DNA of 64,000 nucleotides, taken from Microthrixaceae bacterium (GTDB lineage Bacteria; Actinomycetota; Acidimicrobiia; Acidimicrobiales; Poriferisodalaceae). Below are positions 6,938-16,726 of this stretch, piece after piece. Every line of letters starts with the position of its first letter. The stretch's first letter is position 1. Position numbers and translations under genes: made by a program. The stretch is from the NCBI GenBank assembly GCA_011523825.1, contig WTFX01000026.1, positions 392,321 through 456,320 on the forward strand. The letters are read 5' to 3'. The notes under the pieces were generated by a model. It had not been told where the DNA came from and did not search any database. It worked only from the letters and a program-made list of their open reading frames with translations.

Positions 6938-7390
6938 TCAGCTGCTGCGGGCCGTGAAGTGGGGGCTCAGCAACCTGTTCTTGCCGCTGGTTTTTACGGT
7001 GGTCGGCGACCATTTCTTCGGGAACGAATCGATGTGTTCAGTGTTCTCGGGGGGTTTGTGCTTGTAGATGAGCGCTGCCTCGGCACGTTCGCGGGTCGTG
7101 CCCGAGATCGACGCGAAGGCGAAGCACAGCTGCTCGCCGCCGAGGAGACGCTTCTTCCAAGACCGACCCGTCGCTCCCGACAGATGCTGCCGGATTCGGT
7201 TTCCGACGGAGGCGGACTCGCCGATGTACAGCAGCCTGCGGATCGACACAGTCCCGGCCGCACGGTTGTGCGTACATGCGTAGACCGAGTAGACGCCGGA
7301 CTCGTTCGGGATGCCTCCGGCATTGGGTTCACGCCGGTAGCCCTTGTACGCGAGTGTGATGGTGCTGGTAGTGCTGGTGGTCATTGACAT
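6938..7390 (-). CDS. GIY-YIG nuclease domain protein
   Basis: A 150-residue protein with the GIY-YIG signature: GVYSVY at residues 32-37, LLYIGES at 53-59, Arg65 in GNRIRQHL, and Glu104 in ERAEAALIYKH. It consists of this nuclease domain plus a short basic tail, with no targeting domain. The ATG at 7390 has a GGAGG ribosome site. The stop is 37 bp from the Ubl start, so it may be the first gene of the ubiquitin-like operon and its nuclease effector, or an independent gene. Confidence 0.8.
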   Translation of the reverse strand: MSMTTSTTSTITLAYKGYRREPNAGGIPNESGVYSVYACTHNRAAGTVSIRRLLYIGESASVGNRIRQHLSGATGRSWKKRLLGGEQLCFAFASISGTTRERAEAALIYKHKPPENTEHIDSFPKKWSPTTVKTSGKNRLLSPHFTARSS

Positions 7391-7411
7391 GGATGCCTCC
7401 GGGGTGTCAGG

Positions 7412-7505
7412 CTCCCCGACCTCCGGGGAGTGAATCGCTAATGTGGAACGGAGACCAACCCTTCGTTCCACTGACGACACTAGCACAAGAGGAATTATCT
7501 GTGCT
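7412..7505. promoter_or_regulatory. Divergent control region with three inverted repeats
   Basis: This lies between the GIY-YIG/Ubl operon (left) and the XRE-ImmA pair (right). Three inverted repeats are visible: CTCCCCG/CGGGGAG (7412-7418 and 7424-7430), TGGAACG/CGTTCCA (7444-7450 and 7464-7470), and AGCACA/TGTGCT (7482-7487 and 7500-7505). The last two flank the likely promoters and are good candidate operators for the XRE protein encoded next door. Binding is inferred. Confidence 0.6.
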
Positions 7506-7522
7506 GTTTATGAAACATAGCC

Positions 7523-7972
7523 GTGCATGAGCTCGACGATCTAGGCCCGATGGTCCGCAGGCACCGATCGGAGCACAAGCTGTCGCTCCGACAGGCGTCT
7601 GAGGAGTCCGGTGTCCCGTTCTCTACGCTGAGCAGGATCGAGAAGGGCCGGCTGCCTGACTTGGTCAACTTCCAGCGGATCGTTGAGTGGCTCGGCGTCC
7701 CGGTTGACGCGTTCTTCACTCCGGGTGCCTCGGTCGAGGCCACACCGAGCGTGATCGCCGAGCACCTCAACGCCGATCCGGCGCTCACCCCGGACGCTGC
7801 ATCCAAGATCGCCGGGCTTGTCCGCGACATGTACGACAGCCTTGCGGTGCCCGACAGACGGCTCGCAGTTCACCTCAGGGCGGCGAAGACCTTCTCGCCA
7901 CCGGCACTGCTCCTGCTGACGGACCTGCTCGACGACATGCAAGAAGCGCTCGAGGCGAGATTCGGAAACTGA
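7523..7972 (+). CDS. XRE-family HTH regulator
   Basis: A 149-residue protein starting at GTG. It has an XRE HTH at about residues 7-62 (HKLSLRQASEESGVPFSTLS) and a helical C-terminal region of unknown role. It reads into the ImmA gene 3 bp later and is divergent from the GIY-YIG/Ubl operon, so it is the likely repressor of both. The split XRE + ImmA arrangement is typical of phage and mobile-element regulators, where the peptidase inactivates the repressor upon damage or infection. Confidence 0.8.
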   Translation: MHELDDLGPMVRRHRSEHKLSLRQASEESGVPFSTLSRIEKGRLPDLVNFQRIVEWLGVPVDAFFTPGASVEATPSVIAEHLNADPALTPDAASKIAGLVRDMYDSLAVPDRRLAVHLRAAKTFSPPALLLLTDLLDDMQEALEARFGN

Positions 7973-7975
7973 CCG

Positions 7976-8557
7976 GTGCGCCGTGGCTTCAAGGCGGAGG
8001 CAGAGCGCACTGCCGCTGAGCACCGATCACGAATCGGTTGCGAGGACTTTGATCCGCTCGATATCGAGAAGATGGCACAGGCACTAGGGGTCGATCTCAT
8101 CCCGGCAGATGATCTCGTCGAGCGCGAGCGACTTGAGGAACTCGAAGAGATCCAATCCGGCGCGTTCTCCGCTGGCACCTTCAACGTGGCCGGTCGCCGG
8201 GTTGTGGTCTACAACCCGCTGAACTCCGAGGGCCGACAGCGCAGTGACCTCGCCCACGAGCTAGCGCACATCATCCTGGGGCACAAGGTCAGAACCATCG
8301 AGTCGGTCGGTGAACTCAAGCTGCTGACGTGCGACGCAGAGCAAGAGGAAGAGGCGGATTGGCTGGCCGGGTGTCTGCTCCTGCCGAGACCCTTGCTGCT
8401 GAAGTGCGCGCGCGACGAGTGGAGCGCCAAGAAAATCGCCCGCAAGCACCGCACGAGCGAGCACATGGCGCGGTTCCGGCTCAACGCCAGCGGCGTCCTC
8501 GTTCAGATCGGTAGAGCCAAGGCGGCCAAGAATCGCAAGAGCGGAAACTCCGCCTAG
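7976..8557 (+). CDS. ImmA/IrrE family metallopeptidase
   Basis: A 193-residue protein starting at GTG, 3 bp after the XRE stop. It has the zinc motif HELAH (His94, Glu95, His98) and the third ligand Glu126 in EQEEEADWLAGCLLLP, as in ImmA/IrrE peptidases. The C-terminus is basic (AKAAKNRKSGNSA). In known systems this family cleaves or antagonises the adjacent XRE repressor. Here that would switch on the divergent nuclease and ubiquitin-like operon; this regulatory link is inferred. Confidence 0.85.
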   Translation: MRRGFKAEAERTAAEHRSRIGCEDFDPLDIEKMAQALGVDLIPADDLVERERLEELEEIQSGAFSAGTFNVAGRRVVVYNPLNSEGRQRSDLAHELAHIILGHKVRTIESVGELKLLTCDAEQEEEADWLAGCLLLPRPLLLKCARDEWSAKKIARKHRTSEHMARFRLNASGVLVQIGRAKAAKNRKSGNSA

Positions 8558-8942
8558 TTCCGCTGCCGGCAGGGTGCGATTCTCGTCGTCTCTTGTCGGT
8601 AGCCACTCCCAGGCATTGACACCCTCGACGGCCAATGTGAACCCGGCGGGTAACGCGGAATGTGCTTGATGCCAGTGCTGCCGAGGTCGCGCGCGTTGAC
8701 TCCGCACCCGCTGAGCATCGACTCAACCGCCTGTCTCGCTGGTGTTGCCGCACCTGTGTCCATTGCGGTAGTGAACCTGAATTCGGCAGCGGGTCGGGAA
8801 CAGCGCGGCCGGAAGTGCGACGCCGGAAACTGTCTTGTTTATTCGCGCGTGCTCCCTATAGAGGGGGACTACTTCGCTGGGTGACAGCGCGGCCGAGTTT
8901 GGCAAGCAGGCGTTTGTGGATTGGGGGCAATCAACTCGCGTG
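8558..8942. other. Intergenic stretch with no gene seen
   Basis: Between the ImmA gene and the short cell-wall-binding-repeat protein. The open frames here are short, mutually overlapping and resemble no family I know. I see no strong promoter, terminator or RNA fold. It may be decayed coding DNA. Confidence 0.5.
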
Positions 8943-9488
8943 CTAGCAGCTTCCGTCGTCTTTGTGCCCATGCCTCGCGATGCCTGCTGCCTGCGTGTCG
9001 TAGTCGCTGCAATCAGGTGACATGTCGTGGCTGTGCGAATAGGTCAAGGGATTGAACCTGCGATCGCACAGGTGCGCAGTGCTCGTGTTGTACCGACGAC
9101 AATGGGAGTGGCGCACATTCCGCAGCGTTGGCTCTGTCTCGGATTCTTCCTCTTCTGGCTCAGTTTCCGAGGCAGCGCCAGCGGTCCCGTCGCGTAGCTG
9201 ACCGATGTATTCCACGACTGCTTTCAGTGTCTCGTAGCGGTCAGCGCCGGCGAACCGCTCGATCACCTCGAGATGGCTCACTGCCGAGTCGGGCACGGCT
9301 GCGGTGCCGCCGATCACGTACGCGCTGCCGCTGATCTCGTCGGCGTCGAGCGGATCAACAACGTATCGCGGGTGGCCGTTGACCTCGAACGACAGCACTT
9401 CGGCTGCGGCTGCGTCAGCACCGCGAGCCACGCTGGGCGTGTCGTCGCTGTTGCAGCGGTAGTCCGTTTCGTGTGCCCCTACGGGCAT
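8943..9488 (-). CDS. Short protein with one cell-wall-binding repeat 2 unit, possibly a remnant
   Basis: A 181-residue frame that contains a single CWB2-type unit at about residues 50-95 (SGSAYVIGGTAAVPDSAVSH then RFAGADRYETLKAVVEY). A Glu-rich linker and a Cys/His-containing C-terminal tail follow. Complete family members carry several repeats after a signal peptide. No convincing signal peptide is found at this start, although the frame stays open upstream with a hydrophobic stretch (QALLALTT). It could be a decayed or truncated gene. Confidence 0.5.
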   Translation of the reverse strand: MPVGAHETDYRCNSDDTPSVARGADAAAAEVLSFEVNGHPRYVVDPLDADEISGSAYVIGGTAAVPDSAVSHLEVIERFAGADRYETLKAVVEYIGQLRDGTAGAASETEPEEEESETEPTLRNVRHSHCRRYNTSTAHLCDRRFNPLTYSHSHDMSPDCSDYDTQAAGIARHGHKDDGSC

Positions 9489-9674
9489 CGTCGTGAGTGC
9501 CAGCAGCGCTTGGACTGGGCTGGACGGGGCTTGAGAAGCTGCCTGCGACAGGAGTGAGCGGTGCCGTCGAGAGCTACGCAGTCTCGTTCATGTAAGCGCG
9601 AGCCGGCGAGAGCGGCTGTCCACGAGCGAAATCGGACTCCGTGGTCTGCGGCGTGACGGCGCGGGCTGTGGGGG

Positions 9675-11543
9675 CTAGCCGTTGGGGCCGTAGAAGTAGC
9701 AGGTGTCGGTGATGGGGTCGTAGCGGTTGTAGCCGCCGCAGCGTTCGGGGAAGTCCCCGTCGTCTGGGTGCAGGAGCTGGTCGTCTCTGGCGTAGTCGAT
9801 GCCGGGTATGGGCCATCTGCCGCGGATCCATTGGCCGCGTCGGGTGTCGCAGAAGAAGGTGTGGCCGGCGAACAGCTCGTCGGCGTCGAGGCCGGGCATG
9901 GGCTGGCCGCCGCATCCGCCGGGGTGGGTCTGGCCGGTCTGGGAGACGTGGGGGCCGAAGTCGCTCAGGAACCCGAACGGCCGGCCTTGGACGGCGAGCT
10001 GCAGGACGGTTGGCAGAATGATTTGATCAGGAGGCTCAAACGGCCCGCTACCGGTGACCAGCTCGCCACTGGAGTCCAGCTCGTACCCCCTCTTCAGATA
10101 ATGGTTGCTGATGCTCCATCCCGTCCTGAGATCGTGCTCGTCGTGGGTCTCTGCGAAGTTCAGGTCATAGGTGCCGTAGTCGTCGAATTCGAGCACCAGG
10201 AGATAGGTGGTCTCTGCTTCCAGAGCCACGCCGGCGCCGGGCGCAGCGAACACGCTGGGGACGGGGTCAAAGCGGGATGAGTCCGGCAGCGGCCCGTCGG
10301 GACTCGACAGCACCGCGATCGAGCGTTGCGGCAGGCCCTCGTCATCGGCGGTCCACACGCTGACGGTGAGCTCTGGACTGACCCGGTTCGTCTCGTCGTG
10401 GATGCTGCTGTGCCTGAAGAAGAGGTGCACGCTCGTGAGCACTGAGCGGCTGAACTCGTCGAGCCTGCTGCCGCCGGTGGTGAACGCCTGCGCATAATCG
10501 TAGTAACCCGTATTGGACGAGCTGAAGTAGAGCTCTCTATCGAAGTCAACGTTGCTGACCAGAGTGCCGCGCGTTCCCGCCGTCACGCTCGGGTCGTCAC
10601 TGCTGGCTTGTTGTTGGGCGGCGGTGCGCAGTTCGCGGTCGGGGGGCGGGGGGATCTCCTCGACGGCGGCGTTCGGCGGCGGGGTCTGCTGCTGGGTGTG
10701 GGCGGTGGGCGCGTCGGGGGTCTGATCGGTGGTGTGCTGCGGCGCAGTGTCGGCGGCGAGGGCGTGGCCGGTGATCTCCATCATCAGGGCACCTTGGCCT
10801 GAGGCTGCGGCGGCGAGCGCGGCGAGCTGGGCGGTGGGGTAGGCGATCACGGCGATCTGTCGTGCGGCGCTGCGGGGCTGCCAGGCTCTGGTGGTCCACG
10901 CGAGGCGCACCATGGCGTCTGGGGCGATGTCCCAGCCGTCGTCGCCGCCGGGGTCGATGTCGTCGGAGTCGGTGACTTGCACGTCGCGGGTGTTGCCCGC
11001 GAGCCACGCCTGGTGGGTGCTGGCCGCGGCGCGCACGTCGATCACCACGAAATAGGTGGTGTCGGCTGCCAGGGCGATGCCGCCGGGCGGCGCCAGGAAC
11101 TCCGACGGCCCGTCGGCTGCCAGGCGGTCGGGGTTGGTCAGGGTGCCCAGCGCTGTGTCGGCGGGCGCGCCTGCGGCGTCGGCTTCGCGGATCGTGACCC
11201 GATAGGACGGCCCGGCGCCGGTGTCGGCGTCGATGCCGATGCGCACCGCGCCCAGCGTGTACCCGTCGGGGTCGGGTCCGGTGGTGAACGCCTGGGCCTG
11301 GTCCCAGTTGAAGTTCTGCGCGTACCCCTCAGGCTGGCCGGTGTTGGACACCGCCACCCGCGGCGCCGCCGCGCCCGCAGGCCCCGCGCCGACCAGCACC
11401 GCCGCCGAGGCCGCCAGCACCGCAACCGCCGACAGCGCCGCCAGCGCGCCGCGTGCCCGTCTCCCAAAGGCCTGCTTGTGACGACGTTCCCGCCGGCGGC
11501 CCCAACCGCACCCGCCGCCGGCCCGACGTGCGCCTGAGCGCAT
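9675..11543 (-). CDS. Large secreted protein with two choice-of-anchor-like beta domains
   Basis: About 622 residues. An Arg-rich start (MRSGARRAGGG) leads to a long hydrophobic signal segment ending AGPAGAAAP. Two related beta-rich domains follow, each with the pattern SN-x-G-YAQ(A/N)FTTG, an AETTY/AADTTY(F/L)(V/L)V strand and a WS/AW end (about residues 60-230 and 320-490), separated by a Thr/Pro/Gln linker. The C-terminal 90 residues are Cys/Gly/Tyr-rich (GGCGGQPMPGLDADELFAGH). Function is unknown; it is probably on the surface. The ATG sits 3 bases after a C13 tract that occupies the ribosome-site position. The frame is also open upstream to 11624 through that tract. Confidence 0.6.
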   Translation of the reverse strand: MRSGARRAGGGCGWGRRRERRHKQAFGRRARGALAALSAVAVLAASAAVLVGAGPAGAAAPRVAVSNTGQPEGYAQNFNWDQAQAFTTGPDPDGYTLGAVRIGIDADTGAGPSYRVTIREADAAGAPADTALGTLTNPDRLAADGPSEFLAPPGGIALAADTTYFVVIDVRAAASTHQAWLAGNTRDVQVTDSDDIDPGGDDGWDIAPDAMVRLAWTTRAWQPRSAARQIAVIAYPTAQLAALAAAASGQGALMMEITGHALAADTAPQHTTDQTPDAPTAHTQQQTPPPNAAVEEIPPPPDRELRTAAQQQASSDDPSVTAGTRGTLVSNVDFDRELYFSSSNTGYYDYAQAFTTGGSRLDEFSRSVLTSVHLFFRHSSIHDETNRVSPELTVSVWTADDEGLPQRSIAVLSSPDGPLPDSSRFDPVPSVFAAPGAGVALEAETTYLLVLEFDDYGTYDLNFAETHDEHDLRTGWSISNHYLKRGYELDSSGELVTGSGPFEPPDQIILPTVLQLAVQGRPFGFLSDFGPHVSQTGQTHPGGCGGQPMPGLDADELFAGHTFFCDTRRGQWIRGRWPIPGIDYARDDQLLHPDDGDFPERCGGYNRYDPITDTCYFYGPNG

Positions 11544-11546
11544 TAC

Positions 11547-11559
11547 GGGGGGGGGGGGG
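11547..11559. repeat. G13 tract (C13 on the coding strand) abutting the start of a surface-protein gene
   Basis: Thirteen consecutive G on the + strand. On the coding strand it is C13, then GTA, then the ATG of the secreted protein. It replaces any Shine-Dalgarno sequence. A change in length would alter leader spacing, or would shift frame if translation starts at 11624. It is the same length as the two tracts near 16.4-16.6 kb. Confidence 0.85.
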
Positions 11560-11646
11560 TCAGCGCGGCGGAGGTTCGCGCCGCCGCGCCGACCCGGCTG
11601 ATGCCTGCCGCTGGGCTCGGGCACTCGATGGACCTCGTTGTCGGTC

Positions 11647-14600
11647 TCATGAGGTGGGGGTGCCGGTGCCGATGGTGGTCCAGGCGCTGGTGCCCGCTGC
11701 GGTGCGGGCTTGGACCTGCACGGTGTACTGGGTGCCGTTGGTGAGCCCGGTGAGGGTGTGGGTGGTGGTGCGGCCGTCGACGGCGACGGCGACCCAGTCG
11801 CTCTCGTTGGTGCTCGACGACGGCCGGCGGCGGATGCCGTAGGCGTGCACGGCGGCGCCGCCGGTGTCGGCGGGCGCGTTCCAGAGCACGGCGAGCGCGG
11901 CGTCGTCGGCGACGATCGCCGGCGAGCCGGGGGTGGGCGCGCCTGGGGCGGTGAGCGCGGCCGCGGTGGGAGTGGCGGCGCACATCACCGAGACGTCGCT
12001 GCTGCACGACCCGGTGGTCATGCCCTCGAACTGGGTGAGGTTGCCGTCGAGGTTCGACTGGGCGCGGGCGCGCACCCGCACCTCGTATTGGGTGCCGTTG
12101 GTGATGCCGCTGGTGATGTCGGTGAAGCGGGTGCCCGCGCCCATCCAGGACGTCTTGATCCACGTCGAGGTGCCTGTCTGGCGGTGCCAGACTTGCCAGC
12201 CGCTGAGCGTGTTGCCGGGCTTGACAAGGTCGCTGGGCGTCGACCAGCCGACGGAGATTTTGGCGTTGCCCGCCGACACTGCGATCTGGGGCGCGGTGGG
12301 GCCGCCGACGTCGGTGAAGAAGTCCCAGGTGGACGCCGTCTGGTCGCTGGCGGTGGCGGTGCCGCGGATGACCAGCTCGTTCTCCCAGAAGGGCCGCACC
12401 AGGCGGTACTTGGGGGGGGAGAGCGTCGGATGAGTGTACTCTTCGACTTTCACCAAGGACGCAGAGAAGTTGTCGGAGCCGGCGGGGGCAACGTTGAGGC
12501 CGGCGACACTGTTGAGGTTGTTCCTCGGGCAGTTGACTCTGGTGAAATTCTCGTGGGCCGCGGTGTTGGCCTGCAGATCGCACGTGCCGGCGAACGGTTT
12601 GGTGCCCCCGAGCGAGAAGAACACCCTCACCCCTTCAGCCAGGTTGTGGCTCGTATCGAAGACTCGCAACGGCGTGCCGCTCCTGAACCAGACTCTGAGC
12701 CCTTCGGCGGCGATGGTGATGGGTTGGCTGATGGTGGCCCAGTCGCTGTGGTTGTCGCTGTTGTGGGCGCGGACGCGCACGATGTAGTTGCCGGCGGCGA
12801 CGCCGGTCTGGGTGTGGCTGGTCGCCTCGGCGGTCTTTTGGACGCGGGTCCAGGTGGTCGATCCGGTGTTGCGGTACTCGAGGTCGTAGCCGGTGATGCG
12901 GCATGAGCCGCCTGCGGGGGCGCTCCAGTTCTGGGTGAACTGGCCGGGCTGCTGGCTGCCGCCGGACAGGGTGGGCGCGGCGGGGGTGTCGCAGAGGGTG
13001 GTGGCGGTGAGGTATTCGCCGAAGCCGTGCCAGTGGGTGGCGTTGTTGCGGTCGGCGGCGTCGTTGCGGGTGGAGACGAGGATCTCGTAGGTGGTGCTGT
13101 GGTCGAGGCCCCTGATGGTGTAGCCGCGTCGGTGGGCCTCGGACTGCCACGGGGAGGGCGCCGCGGTGGTCCAGGCGTGGCCGCCCAGCTCGCGCCATGC
13201 CACGGTGTAGCCGTTGGTCTGGGCGGTGCGGTGGCCTACGCCGTCGGGAGGCTCCCAGGCGAGCTCGATGCGGTCGCCGTGGTAGGTGGCGGTGATGTTC
13301 TTGGGCGGCTCGTGGCCGCCGACGTGGCCGCTGAGCCGCGGCGTGGTGGCAGTGACGGTCGATGCGTCAGGCCCGCCCGTCGCCCAGATGTCCAGGCGCG
13401 CTCCCCAGCGGGGCGTGCGTTCGGTGGCGGAGTTGACCCAGAAGGCGACACCGGAGTAGGTGGGAGCGTCTGACAGTCGAGAGATCAGGGTGCCGCTGGG
13501 GCAGTTTGGGGTGCTGGTGCGCACTGTGCCGCCGCTGTCGCGGGACGCGAAGCGGCAGGTCACGAAAGCTGTCTTGCTGGCGCCGGTGCGCGCGAACAGG
13601 ACCGGCGTGAAGGCGGCGGTGCGGTCGGCGGGGGCGACCGCCCTGATGGCCGGCGTGGCGCTGAACCAGACCCGCAGCGGCTCGGCGGCCGCGGCGCACT
13701 TGGCATGGTCGGCGGCTTGAAAATCGGCGTTGATGGTGTGCGGTACGCCGGTGTTCAGCACGGTGACGGTGCCCTGGATCTTGCCGCCGTGGGTGAAGGT
13801 GATCACTGTGTTGCCGCCCACCGAGGTGATAGTGCCGCTGGCGGGGTTGCCGGCGGTGCCCATGCACATCAGGATCGGCTCGTTGCTTTCGTAGCCGGTG
13901 ATGGTGTCGTGGTCGAAGTCGGCGGTGAACAGGTAGGTGTCGGTGCCGCCGCCGCCTTGGAGGTCGTCGGCGCCGCGTCCGCCGATGAGGATGTCGTTGT
14001 CGTTCTCGCCGCGCAGCCGGTCGTTGCCGCTGCCCCCGCGCAGGGTGTCGGTGCCGTCGCCGCCCAGCAGCAGATCGTCGCCGCCACCCCCGCGCAGGTC
14101 GTCGTTGCCGCCTTTGCCGTCGACGGTGTCGTTGCCGCCGCCGCCGTGCAGGGTGTCGTGGCCGTTGCGTCCGTTGAGGGAGTCGTTGCCTCCGCCGCCC
14201 GAGAGGTGGTCGTCGCCGACTTTGCCGGTCAGGTTGTCGGCGTGAGCCGACCCCACGATCCGCTCGATGTTCATGTACTGGTCGCCTGCGGCGTCGCCGC
14301 TGTTGGCGCTCGTGTCGAACAGCACCACGGTGACCCCGTCGTCGGCGGTCGCGTACGACGCCGTGTCGGTGCCCGCGCCGCCGTCGAGGGTGTCCGCGCC
14401 CGCGCCGCCGATGAGGACGTCGTCGCCGCCGAGGCCGGCGATGTACTCGTCTTCCCAGGAGTACAGGCCGTTGCCCAATATGTCAGCCAGCGACGTGCCG
14501 AACAGCGCCGCGGGCGCGGAGATCTCAGGGCTGTAGCTGCCGGACTTCTCGGCCCGCAGCTGGAACAAGTACCTCGTGCCCGCGGAGAGGCCGGTCACGG

Positions 14601-16571
14601 TGGCCGAGGTCTTCCCGCCGCTGCTGGTCGGGCTCGGCACCGCGGTCCAGCCCTGCTGGGGGGCGGTGGCGGTGCTGCGGCCGAAGTAGCGGTACTCGTG
14701 GGACACCGCGGTGTCGCTCGGGTCGGTCCACGACAGGACGACCTGCCCGTCGTCGGGAGTGGCCGCGAAGCCCGCCACCGACAGGCTGTCGGTCACCGCC
14801 GCCGCGCTCCGCACGCCCTTGCCGGAGAGATTGAGCGGCGAGCCGCCGTTGCCCGCCAGCCACAGCTCCTCGAGGCAGTTCAGCGGGTTGAACACGTTGT
14901 TGGGCAGGCCCGCGGCGGTGATCTGGTTGTTCTGGAGGTTCAGTCGGCGCAGCCCCAAGCGGTTCACCCGCTGGGGCCCCAGGACGTGAGGCTGCGCGTC
15001 GATCTGTGTCTGACTCCAACTCGTGGTGCAGGCCCCGACTCCCAGGCCGCGGAACACGTTCGCGTCCAGCGCGGTGAGGCTGTTGTTGGCGATCGACAGG
15101 AACCGCAACCGTGACAGGCCGCTGAACACATCCGCGGGCAGCGAGCTGATCGAGTTGCCGCCCAAAGCGAGCTCCTCGAGGTTCGACAAGCCGTCGAACA
15201 CATCGGCGTCCAGCGTGGTGAGCGAGTTGTTATCGAGGTCCAGCCAGCGCAGGCTCGACATGCCGGCGAACACGTCTTCGTGCAGGGCGGTGAACGTGTT
15301 GCCCGACAGGTCCAGCGACAAGATGGCGGCCCGGCTGTCGTTGCTCAGGCCCAGGTCGCCTGCCACCAAGATATTGTCGGCGCCGCCGCCGAGACCGGTC
15401 TTGGCGATCAGCAGCGTCTCGAGGCTCGGCAGCTGGCTGCCCATCATCTGCGGCAGCGCCCGCAGGCGCCGGTTGTTCGACAGGTCCAGCTTGCGCAGCC
15501 CGACCAGGCCGTTGAAGTCGTCGCCCGACAGAGCATGCACACGCGACTCGGATACATCCAGCACCGCCACCCCGGCGAGGTCGTCGTCGCTGATGTCGCC
15601 GCAGGCCAAGCCGATGGCCGCGACCAGCGCGTCGCGCACCTGCGCGGTGCGGTCGCACACCGGGACGCTGGCCGCCGGTTCGGGTTCGGGGGCGTCCCAG
15701 TCGGTGTTCCAGGTGGCGGTCAGCGAGGCGGTCAGCCCGTCGGGGTCGGTGGCGGTGAGGGTGACGGTGGTGGCCAGCGGGTTGGGCGGCATCGGGTCCA
15801 GTGCCGCCCAGTCGTCGTCGCCGTCGACGCGCAGGAACAGCAGCGAGCGGCCCGCCGCGACATGGACCACGTCCACCAGCTCGGCGCGCCCCGCGGTGAT
15901 GTCGGCGGTGAAGGTGAGGGCGTCGCCGTCGGGATCGGAGAAGATCCCCTCGAAGAACCGGTGCACCAGCGTGCCCCGCGGTGCGTTGCCCGTCTCGGTG
16001 AACGAGCCGTACCGCGCCGCGTTCTCGTCCACCACCGGCGCCCGATTGGCCGGCACAAGCTCGGGTTCAGGCTCTGGTTCGACCTCCAACCCGGCCGCCT
16101 CCGCCGGCTCCGCTTCCGACCCCTTCTCGGACTCTCCGTCTGACGCCTCTTCGGGCGCCGCCTCGACGGTGAAACGCTTCGCCACCGGACGCCCGCAGCC
16201 TCCGGCGCTGCAGGCCTGTACCCGCACCACCCATTCGCCGTAGCCGTCGACGGCGATCTCGGTCTCGGGGGACTCTGTGCGGAGCCCTTCGTTCAGCTTG
16301 TGGCCCGGGGCGAACGCGCGCCAGCGAATCCAGTAGCTGTCAGCGTTCTCGACTGCGTCCCATGACAGGCCGACTGCGAGCGAACCCGCCTGAGTCGTTA
16401 CTTCGAGATGTGACGGTTCTGCGGGGGGGGGGGGGTCGCAGCAGCCGCGCCAGCCGACGGCAGTATCGACACCGCCAGCACCATCACGGCGACCACCCTC
16501 GCCGCCCGACGGCGGTCTCGCACCGCAGAGCTAGGCACGACCGGATTCGGGGGGGGGGGGGTAGAACGCAT
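11647..16571 (-). CDS. Giant secreted Fn3/LRR/RTX repeat protein, frameshifted at a C13 tract (phase-variable candidate)
   Basis: The N-terminal part (ATG at 16571, MRSTPPPPNPVV, signal segment VVAVMVLAVSILPSAGAAAA) runs into the C13 tract at 16423-16435 and stops 13 residues later (16398). The body lies in another frame, open from the tract to 11647 (over 1,590 residues). Two more or one fewer modulo 3, i.e. 11 or 14 C, would join them. Body order: an Fn3 (about 16435-16190), acidic linker, cadherin-like NRAPVVDENA domain, Leu-rich repeats (about 15560-14870), Fn3, hemolysin-type Ca-binding GGxGxD repeats (about 14440-13930), then at least four more Fn3 domains to the end. An adhesin or matrix role is inferred. 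The only start in the body frame is GTG at 16230, which gives no signal peptide. Confidence 0.75.
16423..16435. repeat. G13 tract between the signal peptide and the body of the giant protein
   Basis: On the coding strand, GCG-A-C13-GCA. With 13 C the signal peptide (SAGAAAAT) is out of frame with the Fn3 domain that starts AEPSHLEV. With 11 or 14 C the reading continues. This is the classical layout of a slipped-strand contingency tract. An assembly or sequencing length error at the homopolymer is the main alternative. Confidence 0.85.
16549..16561. repeat. G13 tract in codons 4-8 of the giant protein
   Basis: On the coding strand it follows ATG-CGT-TCT-A and encodes T-P-P-P-P. At 13 C it is in frame with the signal segment. 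A change of one base would stop synthesis near the start unless translation begins at a later GTG. It is therefore a second switch in the same gene. Confidence 0.85.
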
Positions 16572-16726
16572 CACGCCAATGTATGTGCATTCGCGTACAT
16601 GCGGCAACACTCTGTGCCGTGTTCCACTAGAGGCATACGCGGAACTGCTGCGCACGGGCGACACTCGATGCCCCGCTGGGATCTCGTAGGCGCCCTTGGT
16701 CCGGCCCTGGCCGGCGGGGTCGCCAA

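Noticed and set aside
9040..9075. A GGTTCAATCCC-like motif on the minus strand that resembles a tRNA T-arm.
   Set aside because: It lies inside the short cell-wall-binding-repeat reading frame, and no pairing T-stem, anticodon arm or acceptor stem can be built around it.
13930..14460. Short GC-rich tandem repeats resembling a noncoding repeat array.
   Set aside because: They translate into GGxGxD calcium-binding units of the giant protein in the same open frame.
12000..16000. Long plus-strand open frames opposite the giant surface protein.
   Set aside because: They have low-complexity Gly/Val/Ala/Arg translations with no domain. They are mirror images of the GC-rich coding strand.
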